Shown here: positions 1-5,849 of the stretch, one piece after another | How positions within the stretch are numbered: position 1 is the first letter of the stretch | How the letters are laid out: the number at the start of each line of letters is the position of its first letter | Assembly: GCA_003149835.1 (NCBI GenBank) | Contig: QAMX01000149.1 | Span: 1 to 6,527 of the forward strand | Direction of reading: 5' to 3' | Source of the DNA: Clostridiales bacterium | GTDB taxonomy: Bacteria; Bacillota; Clostridia; Oscillospirales; QAMX01 | DNA: 6,527 nucleotides | Program-made: the position numbers and the translations under genes | The notes under the pieces: model-generated | What the model saw: the letters and a program-made list of their open reading frames with translations, nothing else | Told to the model about the DNA's origin: nothing | Databases searched by the model: none

Positions 1-33
1 AATTGCGGCGCAGAAAATCCTTGGGAACAGTGA
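1..33 (+). CDS. possible C-terminal tail of a plus-strand gene (partial)
   Basis: Frame 1 is open from the window edge and reads NCGAENPWEQ before a TGA at 31-33. The only support is its position: the stop lies 10 bases before a plus-strand intrinsic terminator, the usual arrangement for the end of an operon, and the other two plus frames run open through that terminator. Ten residues are too few to name a family. The gene could equally have ended further upstream, with these codons open by chance. Confidence 0.3.
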   Translation, partial: NCGAENPWEQ

Positions 34-43
34 GCGGCACAAA

Positions 44-75
44 GCACGGGAGGCGTTCAGACCGCCCGTGTTTTT
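44..75 (+). terminator. intrinsic terminator, plus strand
   Basis: The arm CACGGG (45-50) pairs with CCCGTG (65-70). After one A/G mismatch, GG (52-53) pairs with CC (62-63), leaving a loop of about 8 bases. A run of five T (71-75) follows the stem directly. On the minus strand the stem is followed only by TTT, so the signal points to the plus strand. It would end transcription of a gene left of the window and insulate it from the convergent ABC operon. Confidence 0.6.
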
Positions 76-220
76 CATATTGCGGCAAGCTAACGCCGCT
101 TCAAATTGAATCGCTCTCCTCTTTTCCCGTGCCGCTGCGCGTCCGGCTTTTTCCTTTTGCATATTTTATCCCCGCGCATATGGTGTCTTGTCTGCTTCCG
201 GCGTTGTTTGCGCCCGTCAG
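76..220. other. short intergenic stretch, no gene seen
   Basis: No reading frame here has both a ribosome binding site and protein-like composition. The only structures are a small GCGGC/GCCGC hairpin (82-86 with 95-99) and the 11-base palindrome TTCAAATTGAA (100-110). The stretch separates the plus-strand terminator on the left from the end of the convergent ABC operon on the right. Confidence 0.5.
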
Positions 221-258
221 GCACGGAGCGGACGGTTAGAAAACCGTCCGCTCCGTGC
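221..258 (-). terminator. perfect 17-bp hairpin after the permease, probable operon terminator
   Basis: GCACGGAGCGGACGGTT (221-237) is followed by a 4-base loop and its exact reverse complement (242-258). On the minus strand it begins 8 bases after the permease stop, where an operon terminator is expected. Neither side carries a T run (the minus-strand sequence after the stem is CTGACGGGCGCAAAC), so it is not a textbook intrinsic terminator. It may act as a 3' end stabilised after processing, or with a termination factor. The hairpin is certain; the function is inferred. Confidence 0.5.
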
Positions 259-266
259 AGCGCTTG

Positions 267-2930
267 TCATAGATTTTCGTTTCGCAGCGCGTCGATGGGG
301 TTGTCGCGGTTAATCTTGCGCATCGAATACAGCATCGTCGCAAAGACCACTAAGAAAACGCTGCCCACCGAAATCGCCACGCTGTACCACGGGAGGTAAA
401 ATTTCGTCTCCCATCCCTGCACGACGCTTCGATACATCAGATACGTCACGCCGACCGCCACCGGAATGCCGTAGATCAGTCCCTTGATCCCATACAGCAG
501 GCATTCAAAGTTCATCATCTTGTGAAAGCCCTTTCGCGTCAGGCCGATGGATTTGAGCATCGCAAACTCCCTGCGGCGCAGGCCGATGTTGGTGGAAATC
601 GTATTAAAGACGTTGGCCACCGCAATCAGCGAGATCAGGGTGATAAAACCGTAGGAAAAGACGTTGATTACCGTCACCAGCGCGCGCTCGGATTCCGCCT
701 GCTCCGCGTAGTCGTACAGCCGCGTGGAGGACAGCCCCGCCTCGGCGAGCACGTCGCTCATCTTCTCATAGACGTCCTTATGGTTTTTCGCTTGGAAGCA
801 AAACTGAACCTCCGTCGGCGCTTCACGGCCTAAAACCGATTCATATGCGCTGAACGGGTACAGAAGCGACAGCACCTGCTGCGCGTTGCCGTCCACGCAA
901 AACGGCTTCTGCGCCGCAACCGCTCCGACGGCCAGCGTCTTTTTCTCCATAGCCTCAGCCGCAGTCAGCCGCATTGTGTCGCCCTCGCCGCTTTCATAGA
1001 GGTAGACCGTCTCCCCATCTTCATTGATATCCGTCTCTGTGATATGGTAACCCTCGATGGTTTTCAGAGCCTGAACCGACACGACCGTCTGCCCCGTGCC
1101 GAGCATGCGGAAGGTCTTGAATTTTTCCTCCTGGGCGTCGTAAAAGTTCATCGTGTCAAACGCGACCGCCGTCGCTCCGCGCACCAAGTCGCCGCCGTTC
1201 AGCTTCTGCTCCGACAGATACGCCGAATACGCCTCGTCTTCGATAAAATACAGCCGCACGATGATATTGGTCTCCGAGGCGGCCGGTTCGCCGCGCCCTG
1301 CTCCGTTATATGCAGCGTAGTCTTTCGCCAGCGCCGCCGTCGGAATGGTCGCTTCATGGTTTTCGCTGAAAAAATAGACGGCCTCCGTCACGCCTTCGAC
1401 GCCCGCCAGCTCTTCATAGAGCTTGGCAATCGGGCGCTTTTCCAAGTCCTCCGGCCTCGCCATATAGGCGATATCATACTCCGACGTGTCGAAAACCGCG
1501 TCGGCGCTCATGCCCAGATAGCTGCAAAAGCTGCTTGCCGAGATAAACAGCACCACGCTCAGAAACAGCGAGATCACCGTCGCGCGGTATTTTTTACGGT
1601 TGCGCTTGAAATTCTTGCTCGCCAGCATTCCCTCGAAGCCAAACAGCCAATAGGTCAGCTTCGACGTCTTCACCTGCCGGGCGCGGATCGCAATATCCCG
1701 GCTCTGCCGGATCGCCTCGATTGCCGGCACGCGGACGGCGCGCCGCGCCGGCAGATACGCCGAAACAAAAACCGTGACGGCGCCGACGACGGCCGCGGCG
1801 ATCACCGCCCCCCACGAAACGGACAGCCGCAGCGCGGCGCCCTCGCCGATGCCGTTCAGAAACGACGCGAACAGATTCTCCGTAAAATGGAAGGTCACGC
1901 CGATACCGGCGATGCCGCACAGAATCCCGACCGGCACGCCGATCAGGCTCAGCGCCCCCGCCTCGAACAACACGCTTCTCAACAGCTGCTTTTTCGTCGC
2001 GCCCACCGACGACAGCAGGCCAAACTGCTTTGTCCGCTCGTTGACCGAAATCGAAAAGGCGTTATAGATCAGCGAGATGGATCCGAAGACGATGATTCCG
2101 ATCAGAATCGCCGCCATGCCGTAGAGCACGGAGTTGTAATTGTCCTCGTTGCTGCTCGCCGTCAGGCGCAGCAGATCGCTGTTGATGCGCGAGCCCTTGT
2201 CCGCGAAACAGCGGTCGCGCAGTTCGTAGATCTCGTTTGGGTTCTTCATCGTGATATAGACGTCGCACACGCCGGCAGCCGTATCTCCCTCTTCCGCCAG
2301 CGTCAGCGCGGTATAGCCGGGCGCGGCGTAGCCCTCAAAGGACGGGCGTTCGTAAAAGCCCACGACGGTATATGTGCGCGTCTCGCGCACGTCCAGCGTC
2401 TCGCCTCCCACATAGAAATCATGCTGCGTCAGCGTCTCGCCGCCGGCTGAGCGCGTTCCGAGCGCCAGCGTCAGGGTGTCGCCGAGCCGGTGGGAAACGC
2501 CGCCGATGGTTTTCAGATGGGTCGGCAGAATCAGCTCGCGGCCGCTTTTCGGCATACGTCCCTCTGTGATGTGGATCGGCAGGCTGTCTGCGGCGTTTGC
2601 CTCCGCCGCGCCGACGAAGAGATAGGGTCTCTCATCGTCCTGCGGGTTTTCCAGCGCCGCATAGCCCAGCGACCAGAGCGCGGTATAGCGCTCCACCGAC
2701 TTTTCCTGTTTCAGAGCGGAGATCGCCGCCGCGTCCGTGTCGAACACGGCGCCGTGCCAGCTCCCCTCAGTCTGTATGACGACTTCCAGCATAAAGTTTT
2801 GCAGACTGGATATCGACGTCGTGACAGCGGTGATCATCGCCGCCGACAGGACGATGCCGATGATTGTGACCAGCGTTCTGACTTTATTCTTTGCCAGCGT
2901 TTTCAGCGTGACCCGGTTGAGAATATTCAT
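267..2930 (-). CDS. ABC transporter permease, two FtsX/MacB-like modules
   Basis: This is the membrane subunit of an ABC exporter or mechanotransmission-type complex, 887 aa. Hydrophobic stretches suggest eight helices, near residues 20-40, 268-290, 322-347, 372-396, 450-472, 752-775, 808-832 and 849-870. Each half has one helix, a large extracytoplasmic domain (about 41-267 and 473-751) and three helices, so the protein looks like two fused four-helix FtsX-type subunits. FtsX hallmarks are NERTKQFGLLSSVGATKKQL (298-317) with LPARRAVRVPAIEAIR (393-408), and RRREFAMLKSIGLTRKGF (785-802) with RKINRDNPIDALRNE (871-885). The ATG at 2930 has GAGGTG eight bases upstream and overlaps the ATPase stop by four bases (ATGA), so the two genes are translationally coupled. 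The substrate cannot be read from the sequence; relatives of this fold handle antimicrobial peptides, lipoproteins or cell-wall signals. No frameshift is visible. Confidence 0.94.
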   Translation of the reverse strand: MNILNRVTLKTLAKNKVRTLVTIIGIVLSAAMITAVTTSISSLQNFMLEVVIQTEGSWHGAVFDTDAAAISALKQEKSVERYTALWSLGYAALENPQDDERPYLFVGAAEANAADSLPIHITEGRMPKSGRELILPTHLKTIGGVSHRLGDTLTLALGTRSAGGETLTQHDFYVGGETLDVRETRTYTVVGFYERPSFEGYAAPGYTALTLAEEGDTAAGVCDVYITMKNPNEIYELRDRCFADKGSRINSDLLRLTASSNEDNYNSVLYGMAAILIGIIVFGSISLIYNAFSISVNERTKQFGLLSSVGATKKQLLRSVLFEAGALSLIGVPVGILCGIAGIGVTFHFTENLFASFLNGIGEGAALRLSVSWGAVIAAAVVGAVTVFVSAYLPARRAVRVPAIEAIRQSRDIAIRARQVKTSKLTYWLFGFEGMLASKNFKRNRKKYRATVISLFLSVVLFISASSFCSYLGMSADAVFDTSEYDIAYMARPEDLEKRPIAKLYEELAGVEGVTEAVYFFSENHEATIPTAALAKDYAAYNGAGRGEPAASETNIIVRLYFIEDEAYSAYLSEQKLNGGDLVRGATAVAFDTMNFYDAQEEKFKTFRMLGTGQTVVSVQALKTIEGYHITETDINEDGETVYLYESGEGDTMRLTAAEAMEKKTLAVGAVAAQKPFCVDGNAQQVLSLLYPFSAYESVLGREAPTEVQFCFQAKNHKDVYEKMSDVLAEAGLSSTRLYDYAEQAESERALVTVINVFSYGFITLISLIAVANVFNTISTNIGLRRREFAMLKSIGLTRKGFHKMMNFECLLYGIKGLIYGIPVAVGVTYLMYRSVVQGWETKFYLPWYSVAISVGSVFLVVFATMLYSMRKINRDNPIDALRNENL

Positions 2931-3610
2931 CGCCGGTTCACCTCGTCGCGCGTGATTTTTCCGTCCTCAATGGCGATAATCCGGTCCGCCTGCAAGGCGA
3001 TCGACTCGTCGTGCGTGATGACGATCAGCGTCTGATGATATTTCTCGTTCGACAGCTTTAAGAGCGAGACGATCTCATGGCTGTTGGCCGAGTCGAGGTT
3101 GCCGGTCGGTTCGTCCGCGAGCACGACGGCCGGCGCGTTCATCAGCGCCCGGCCAATGGACACGCGCTGCTGCTGCCCGCCGGAAAGCTGATTCGGCAGA
3201 TGGTTCTCGCGGCCGTTTAAATGCAGCGTGTCGATCAGCTCGTGCAGCCGCACCTCGTTGATTTTCCGGCCGTCCATGAGCACGGGCAAAGTGATGTTCT
3301 CCTTGACCGTCAGAACCGGAATCAGGTTGTAAAACTGGTAAATCAGCCCGACCTGCCGGCGCCGGAAGATCGCGAGCTGCTCGTCGTTCTGCGCGTATAC
3401 GTCGCAGCCGTTCATATATACCTTGCCGCCGCTCGGCCGGTCGACGCCGCCGAGAATGTGCAGCAGCGTCGATTTACCCGAGCCCGACGGGCCGATAATG
3501 GCGATGAATTCCCCCTTTTCCACCGAAAAAGATACTCCGTCAAGCGCGCGGACCTCGTTGTCGCCTGTCCCATATACTTTTGTCAGATTGCTGACCCTCA
3601 GGATTTCCAT
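2927..3610 (-). CDS. ABC transporter ATP-binding protein, MacB/LolD/BceA-like
   Basis: This cytoplasmic ATPase (227 aa, the usual length for the family) powers the FtsX-type permease encoded just downstream. All nucleotide-binding motifs are intact: Walker A GPSGSGKST (40-48), Q-loop glutamine 92 in YQFYNLIP, signature LSGGQQQR (142-149), Walker B VVLADEP with catalytic Glu167, D-loop NLDS (171-174) and H-loop His200. The phrases VGLIYQFYNLIPVLTVKENI and DEPTGNLDS are typical of the MacB/LolD/BceA branch of exporter ATPases. The ATG at 3610 is chosen because GGAGGT lies five bases upstream and the protein starts MEILRVSNLTKVYG, as usual for the family. It is the first gene of its operon. No two-component system gene adjoins it in the window, although related transporters often have one nearby. 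Confidence 0.96.
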   Translation of the reverse strand: MEILRVSNLTKVYGTGDNEVRALDGVSFSVEKGEFIAIIGPSGSGKSTLLHILGGVDRPSGGKVYMNGCDVYAQNDEQLAIFRRRQVGLIYQFYNLIPVLTVKENITLPVLMDGRKINEVRLHELIDTLHLNGRENHLPNQLSGGQQQRVSIGRALMNAPAVVLADEPTGNLDSANSHEIVSLLKLSNEKYHQTLIVITHDESIALQADRIIAIEDGKITRDEVNRR

Positions 3611-3648
3611 AGCTTACCTCCGATTTTCAAATGCCTCCGGACCTTCCC

Positions 3649-3669
3649 GCCGGGCATACCCCGCCCGGC
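3649..3669 (-). other. 7-bp hairpin in the ABC operon leader
   Basis: GCCGGGC (3649-3655) and GCCCGGC (3663-3669) form a perfect 7-bp stem with a 7-base loop. It lies between the putative TATACT promoter and the ATPase ribosome binding site, about 28 bases upstream of GGAGGT. It would be the first structure of the transcript and may stabilise its 5' end. No U run follows, so I do not read it as an attenuator, and no riboswitch class is recognisable. Confidence 0.3.
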
Positions 3670-3681
3670 TTTACAGACAAC

Positions 3682-3687
3682 AGTATA
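3682..3687 (-). promoter_or_regulatory. -10 element TATACT of the ABC operon, without a -35
   Basis: On the minus strand TATACT lies about 72 bases upstream of the ATPase start. At spacings of 16 to 19 bases there is no TTGACA-like -35 (at 17 the hexamer is ACGCCG), and there is no TG extension. The expected -35 position abuts the direct repeats at 3708-3743. This is the layout of a promoter that needs an activator bound over the -35 region. The hexamer is seen; its use is inferred. Confidence 0.45.
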
Positions 3688-3707
3688 CCTGCCGCGCATG
3701 ACTCCGG

Positions 3708-3743
3708 CGTGACTTTTCGGTGACAGATCCGTCACTTTTCCGT
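3708..3743 (-). promoter_or_regulatory. candidate activator operator: direct repeats plus GTGAC-N6-GTCAC dyad
   Basis: Read on the plus strand, CGTGACTTTTCGGT (3708-3721) recurs as CGTCACTTTTCCGT (3730-3743), with 12 of 14 bases identical and a 22-bp start-to-start period, about two helix turns. Between them lies a perfect dyad, GTGAC (3720-3724), six bases, GTCAC (3731-3735). The array sits directly upstream of the -35-less TATACT element on the minus strand. OmpR/PhoB-family response regulators commonly bind direct repeats at such spacing next to promoters of exporter operons. The regulator itself is not in the window. Confidence 0.45.
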
Positions 3744-3798
3744 CCCATATCTGCCCATCCAACCGTCAAAAGCGCCGCCTCCGGCCGCGGCCGGGCTG

Positions 3799-3827
3799 AT
3801 TATACCATAAACCCGGCTTGCGCGCAA
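3799..3827 (-). promoter_or_regulatory. distal minus-strand promoter with extended -10 (TGGTATAAT)
   Basis: The minus strand reads TGGTATAAT (3807-3799), a perfect -10 hexamer with a TG extension. Seventeen bases upstream is TTGCGC (3827-3822), which keeps the TTG of a -35. Transcription would start near 3792 and run through the direct repeats into the ATPase gene, giving a leader of about 180 bases. The element lies in the loop of a GCCGGG/CCCGGC hairpin (3790-3795 with 3812-3817). No other gene start fits this promoter, so it probably gives a second, basal transcript of the ABC operon. Confidence 0.45.
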
Positions 3828-3930
3828 TTTTTGCTCCCGCCCCGGCAGCCGCCGCGGTTTCTCCCCGCGGCTGTTTCTGATAAATCCCTCTGTCGGCCCG
3901 CCGCATTTACAAAAAATTTACGTTTCCCTC

Positions 3931-3961
3931 TTGACTTGAAGTGAACTCCAAATGATAGACT
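3931..3961 (+). promoter_or_regulatory. MerR-type promoter/operator of the flavodoxin-DUF362 operon
   Basis: A -35 TTGACT (3931-3936) and a -10 TAGACT (3956-3961) are 19 bases apart, longer than the usual 17 and diagnostic of promoters that MerR-family activators twist into shape. The spacer region carries the expected dyad: ACTTGAAGT (3934-3942), GA, ACTCCAAAT (3945-3953), with 7 of 9 positions symmetric. The start would fall near 3968, giving a leader of about 35 bases to the ATG at 4004. The ligand class cannot be told; MerR proteins with ACTTGGAGT-like half sites often respond to aldehyde, thiol or metal stress. No merR gene is in the window. Confidence 0.7.
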
Positions 3962-4003
3962 ATATATAGTCCGACGGCCATGTTGCATACAGGAGGCAAG
4001 CCG

Positions 4004-4540
4004 ATGCAAAAAAACCTTTTCATCGCCTATTTTTCGCGGCCGGGCGAAAATTACGCAGGCGGTTCCATCGTCAGTCTGCCGGTCGGCAACACGGAAATCG
4101 CCGCCAAAAAAGCGCAGGCCCTGACCGGCGGAGATCTGTTCCGGATTCTCCCCGCACATCCCTATCCCGAAAGCTATCATGCCTGTACCGAGGCGGCTCA
4201 GCGCGAACTCCGCGAGGGCGCGCGGCCCGAGATCGCCGAAGCTCCCGCCCGCCTCGACCGATACGGCGCCGTCCTCCTCGCCTATCCCAACTGGTGGGGC
4301 TCCATGCCGATGCCGGTCTGGACCTTTTTGGAGCAAAACGATTTTTCCGGCAAGCAAATCCTGCCGCTCTGTACGCACGAGGGCAGCGGTATGGGCCGGA
4401 GCGAAGCCGATATCCAAAAGCTCTGTCCCAATTCAGACGTCAGGAGCGGGCTCCCGCTCCTGGGAAGCCGCGTCGCAAGCTGTGACGCCCTTCTCTCAGA
4501 TTGGTTGAAAAAAAACTCTATAAAAGGGGAATTTATATGA
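4004..4540 (+). CDS. flavodoxin family protein (Flavodoxin_4-like)
   Basis: A 178-aa cytoplasmic protein of the flavodoxin fold, expected to bind FMN and carry electrons or reduce small molecules such as quinones. It opens with the first beta strand NLFIAYFSRPGENY (4-17). After an insert of about ten residues comes the phosphate-loop remnant VGNTE (27-31), so the classical TxTGNT loop is split, as in the Flavodoxin_4 branch. Further motifs are YPNWWGSMPMPV (94-105) and THEGSGMG (124-131), which would contact the flavin ring. The ATG at 4004 is preferred over an in-frame ATG at 3980 because AGGAGG (3991-3996) lies seven bases before it and 3980 has no ribosome binding site. It is the first gene after the MerR-type promoter and overlaps the next gene by ATGA. 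The electron donor and the partner are unknown. Confidence 0.92.
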   Translation: MQKNLFIAYFSRPGENYAGGSIVSLPVGNTEIAAKKAQALTGGDLFRILPAHPYPESYHACTEAAQRELREGARPEIAEAPARLDRYGAVLLAYPNWWGSMPMPVWTFLEQNDFSGKQILPLCTHEGSGMGRSEADIQKLCPNSDVRSGLPLLGSRVASCDALLSDWLKKNSIKGEFI

Positions 4541-5403
4541 AGTCAAAAGTATACTTTACCCAAGATGTCTCCTCCGGCGGGCTGCTCCGCATCTATGACG
4601 CGCTGGGCGTTGCGCTGGCGGGGCGCGTCGCCGTCAAGCTCTCCACCGGCGAACCGGGCGGCCACAACTTTCTCCAACCGTCCCTGATCCAGCCGCTGGT
4701 GAAGCGGCTGAACGGCACCATTGTGGAGTGCAACACCGCCTATGAGGGCAAGCGCTTCGATTCCAAAGACCACTGGCGCGCCATCCGCGACCACGGTTTT
4801 TCCGCGATCGCCCCCTGCGATATCCTCGACGAATTCGGCGAGTTTCCGCTTCCCGTCCAGGGCGGCCTGCACCTGAAAGAAAACTTTGTCGGCGAGCACC
4901 TGAAAAATTACGACTCCATGCTGATGCTCTCTCATTTCAAGGGCCACCTGATGGGCGGCTTCGGCGGGGCGCTGAAAAATATGTCCATCGGCGTCGCGTC
5001 TGCGCACGGAAAGGCCGTGATTCACGGTTCCGGCGATCCCGCCGCGCTGTGGACGGGCGACCATGATTCCTTCTTGGAATCGATGGCCGACGCCGACAAG
5101 TCGGTCATGGATTATATGGGCCGCGAAAACATCACCTATATCAACGTCGCCAACCGCCTCTCCGTGGACTGTGACTGCGACGCCAATCCGCACGAGCCGG
5201 AAATGGCCGACATCGGCATCTTCGCCTCCGCCGACCCTGTCGCGCTGGATCAGGCGTGCGTCGACGCGGTCTACGCCTCTCCCGACCCCGGCAAAGCCGC
5301 GCTGATTGAGCGCATGGAATCCCGCAACGGCATCCATACGGTCGAAGCCGCCGCGGCGCTGGGGCTTGGCTCCCGGGAATACGAAATCATCGATATCGGT
5401 TAG
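4537..5403 (+). CDS. DUF362 domain-containing protein without a ferredoxin insert
   Basis: A 288-aa protein recognised by VKLSTGEPGGHNFLQP (33-48), SHFKGHLMGGFGGALKN (132-148) and, near the C-terminus, DCDCDANPHEP (211-221) followed by DIGIFASADPVALDQACVD (225-243). These are hallmarks of the DUF362 family, whose biochemical role is not established. Many relatives carry a 4Fe-4S ferredoxin motif. Here the cysteines are only 65, 94, 212, 214 and 241, with no CxxCxxCxxxC, so no ferredoxin-type cluster is expected. No signal peptide or membrane helix is seen, so it is probably cytoplasmic. The ATG at 4537 is chosen over the TTG at 4501: AAGGGGA lies six bases upstream, the start overlaps the flavodoxin stop (ATGA), and MKSKVYFTQD is a typical start. 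Coupling to a flavodoxin under a MerR-type promoter suggests a redox or metal-linked stress role, which is inference. Confidence 0.92.
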   Translation: MKSKVYFTQDVSSGGLLRIYDALGVALAGRVAVKLSTGEPGGHNFLQPSLIQPLVKRLNGTIVECNTAYEGKRFDSKDHWRAIRDHGFSAIAPCDILDEFGEFPLPVQGGLHLKENFVGEHLKNYDSMLMLSHFKGHLMGGFGGALKNMSIGVASAHGKAVIHGSGDPAALWTGDHDSFLESMADADKSVMDYMGRENITYINVANRLSVDCDCDANPHEPEMADIGIFASADPVALDQACVDAVYASPDPGKAALIERMESRNGIHTVEAAAALGLGSREYEIIDIG

Positions 5404-5705
5404 CGCGCCTGCCCGCCCCTCACCCCGTAAAACGGGTATGCCGGCTTCGCCCGAACGACCCTGTGAGACGCGCAGATAAACGCCCGGAGCCCGCCCTCCC
5501 AGATCAAACCCAGAGCCTGCGCGCTTCTTTGACCGGCCGGCAGGGCTCCGCAGCCGCCTCTCGTCTCCGTTCCCCCGTTCTCCTGTGAAAGATTTCCGTC
5601 CGGCTTCCGGAACAATCGGCATCGCTTCCGCACGGCCGAACCCTTTCCGCCCCTCACAGGCGCTTCCGGATGTGAGCGAAGCGAGCGTGCATACAGGAGC
5701 GCTTT

Positions 5706-5763
5706 GCCAGCCGGCGCAGCCTTGATCCCGCCTGTGCTGAGCCGCTGCGAATCGCCGGCTGGC
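5706..5763. repeat. 11-bp perfect inverted repeat with inner stem
   Basis: GCCAGCCGGCG (5706-5716) is the exact reverse complement of CGCCGGCTGGC (5753-5763). Inside it CAGC (5717-5720) pairs with GCTG (5744-5747), leaving a five-base bulge CGAAT on one side and a loop of 23 bases. The outer 8-mer CTCACAGG (5653-5660) can pair with CCTGTGAG (5783-5790) around the whole element. On either strand this would make a stable branched RNA fold. GC-rich sequence makes some of this pairing likely by chance. Confidence 0.5.
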
Positions 5764-5789
5764 GTTTCTGGCCGTTGAAATCCCTGTGA

Positions 5790-5849
5790 GCGCCGGCTCT
5801 GACGCATCGCTCCCCATTGTCATCCGCCGCCGGCGCAGCGCGTTTTTTT
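5790..5849 (+). terminator. weak terminator-like hairpin with T7
   Basis: GCGCCGGC (5790-5797) pairs perfectly with GCCGGCGC (5829-5836) across a 31-base loop. Six bases later comes a run of seven T (5843-5849). The long loop and the gap before the T run make it weaker than the terminator at 5879-5913. The same CGGCGC segment (5831-5836) can instead pair with GCGCCG (5852-5857). It may be a first, leaky stop for the flavodoxin-DUF362 transcript. Confidence 0.3.

Larger units (their letters stand above)
3611..4003. other. 393-base divergent regulatory region
   Basis: No gene lies between the divergent ABC and flavodoxin operons. The region holds two minus-strand promoter candidates, the direct-repeat operator, the MerR-type promoter and several GC-rich hairpins. 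The strongest hairpin not listed separately is CAGCCGC (3846-3852) with GCGGCTG (3867-3873), followed on the plus strand by TTTCTGATAAAT. With no gene upstream on that strand, I do not call it a terminator. Stretch 3874-3930 shows only an A-rich patch, ACAAAAAATTTAC, just upstream of the MerR-type -35; it could act as an UP-like element. Confidence 0.5.

Noticed and set aside
1044..2450. 468-aa plus-strand open frame antisense to the permease
   Set aside because: It lies entirely within the well-supported permease gene, is rich in Arg, Gln, His and Ala with no recognisable domain, and is a typical shadow of GC-rich codon use.
3611..3792. Riboswitch or T-box in the ABC operon leader
   Set aside because: No conserved core of any class I know could be recognised. 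The hairpins are short and not followed by a terminator U run.
3846..3876. CAGCCGC/GCGGCTG hairpin followed by TTT, as a plus-strand terminator
   Set aside because: The U run is only three bases, and no plus-strand gene lies upstream that would need termination.
3980..4003. Upstream ATG at 3980 as start of the flavodoxin gene
   Set aside because: It is only about 12 bases after the predicted transcription start and has no ribosome binding site. AGGAGG at 3991-3996 points to the ATG at 4004.
3800..4417. 205-aa minus-strand open frame opposite the flavodoxin gene
   Set aside because: It is antisense to a protein with clear flavodoxin motifs and runs into the divergent promoter region, with no domain of its own.
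4501..4536. TTG at 4501 as start of the DUF362 gene
   Set aside because: It would overlap the flavodoxin gene by 40 bases without a ribosome binding site. The ATG at 4537 has AAGGGGA upstream and a standard ATGA overlap.
5400..5807. 135-aa minus-strand open frame in the structured intergenic segment
   Set aside because: It has Arg/Gly/Ala-rich composition and no family resemblance. The GGGGAG before its ATG is only two bases away, too close for a good ribosome binding site. It is more likely a by-product of GC-rich non-coding sequence, though a genome-wide search would settle it.
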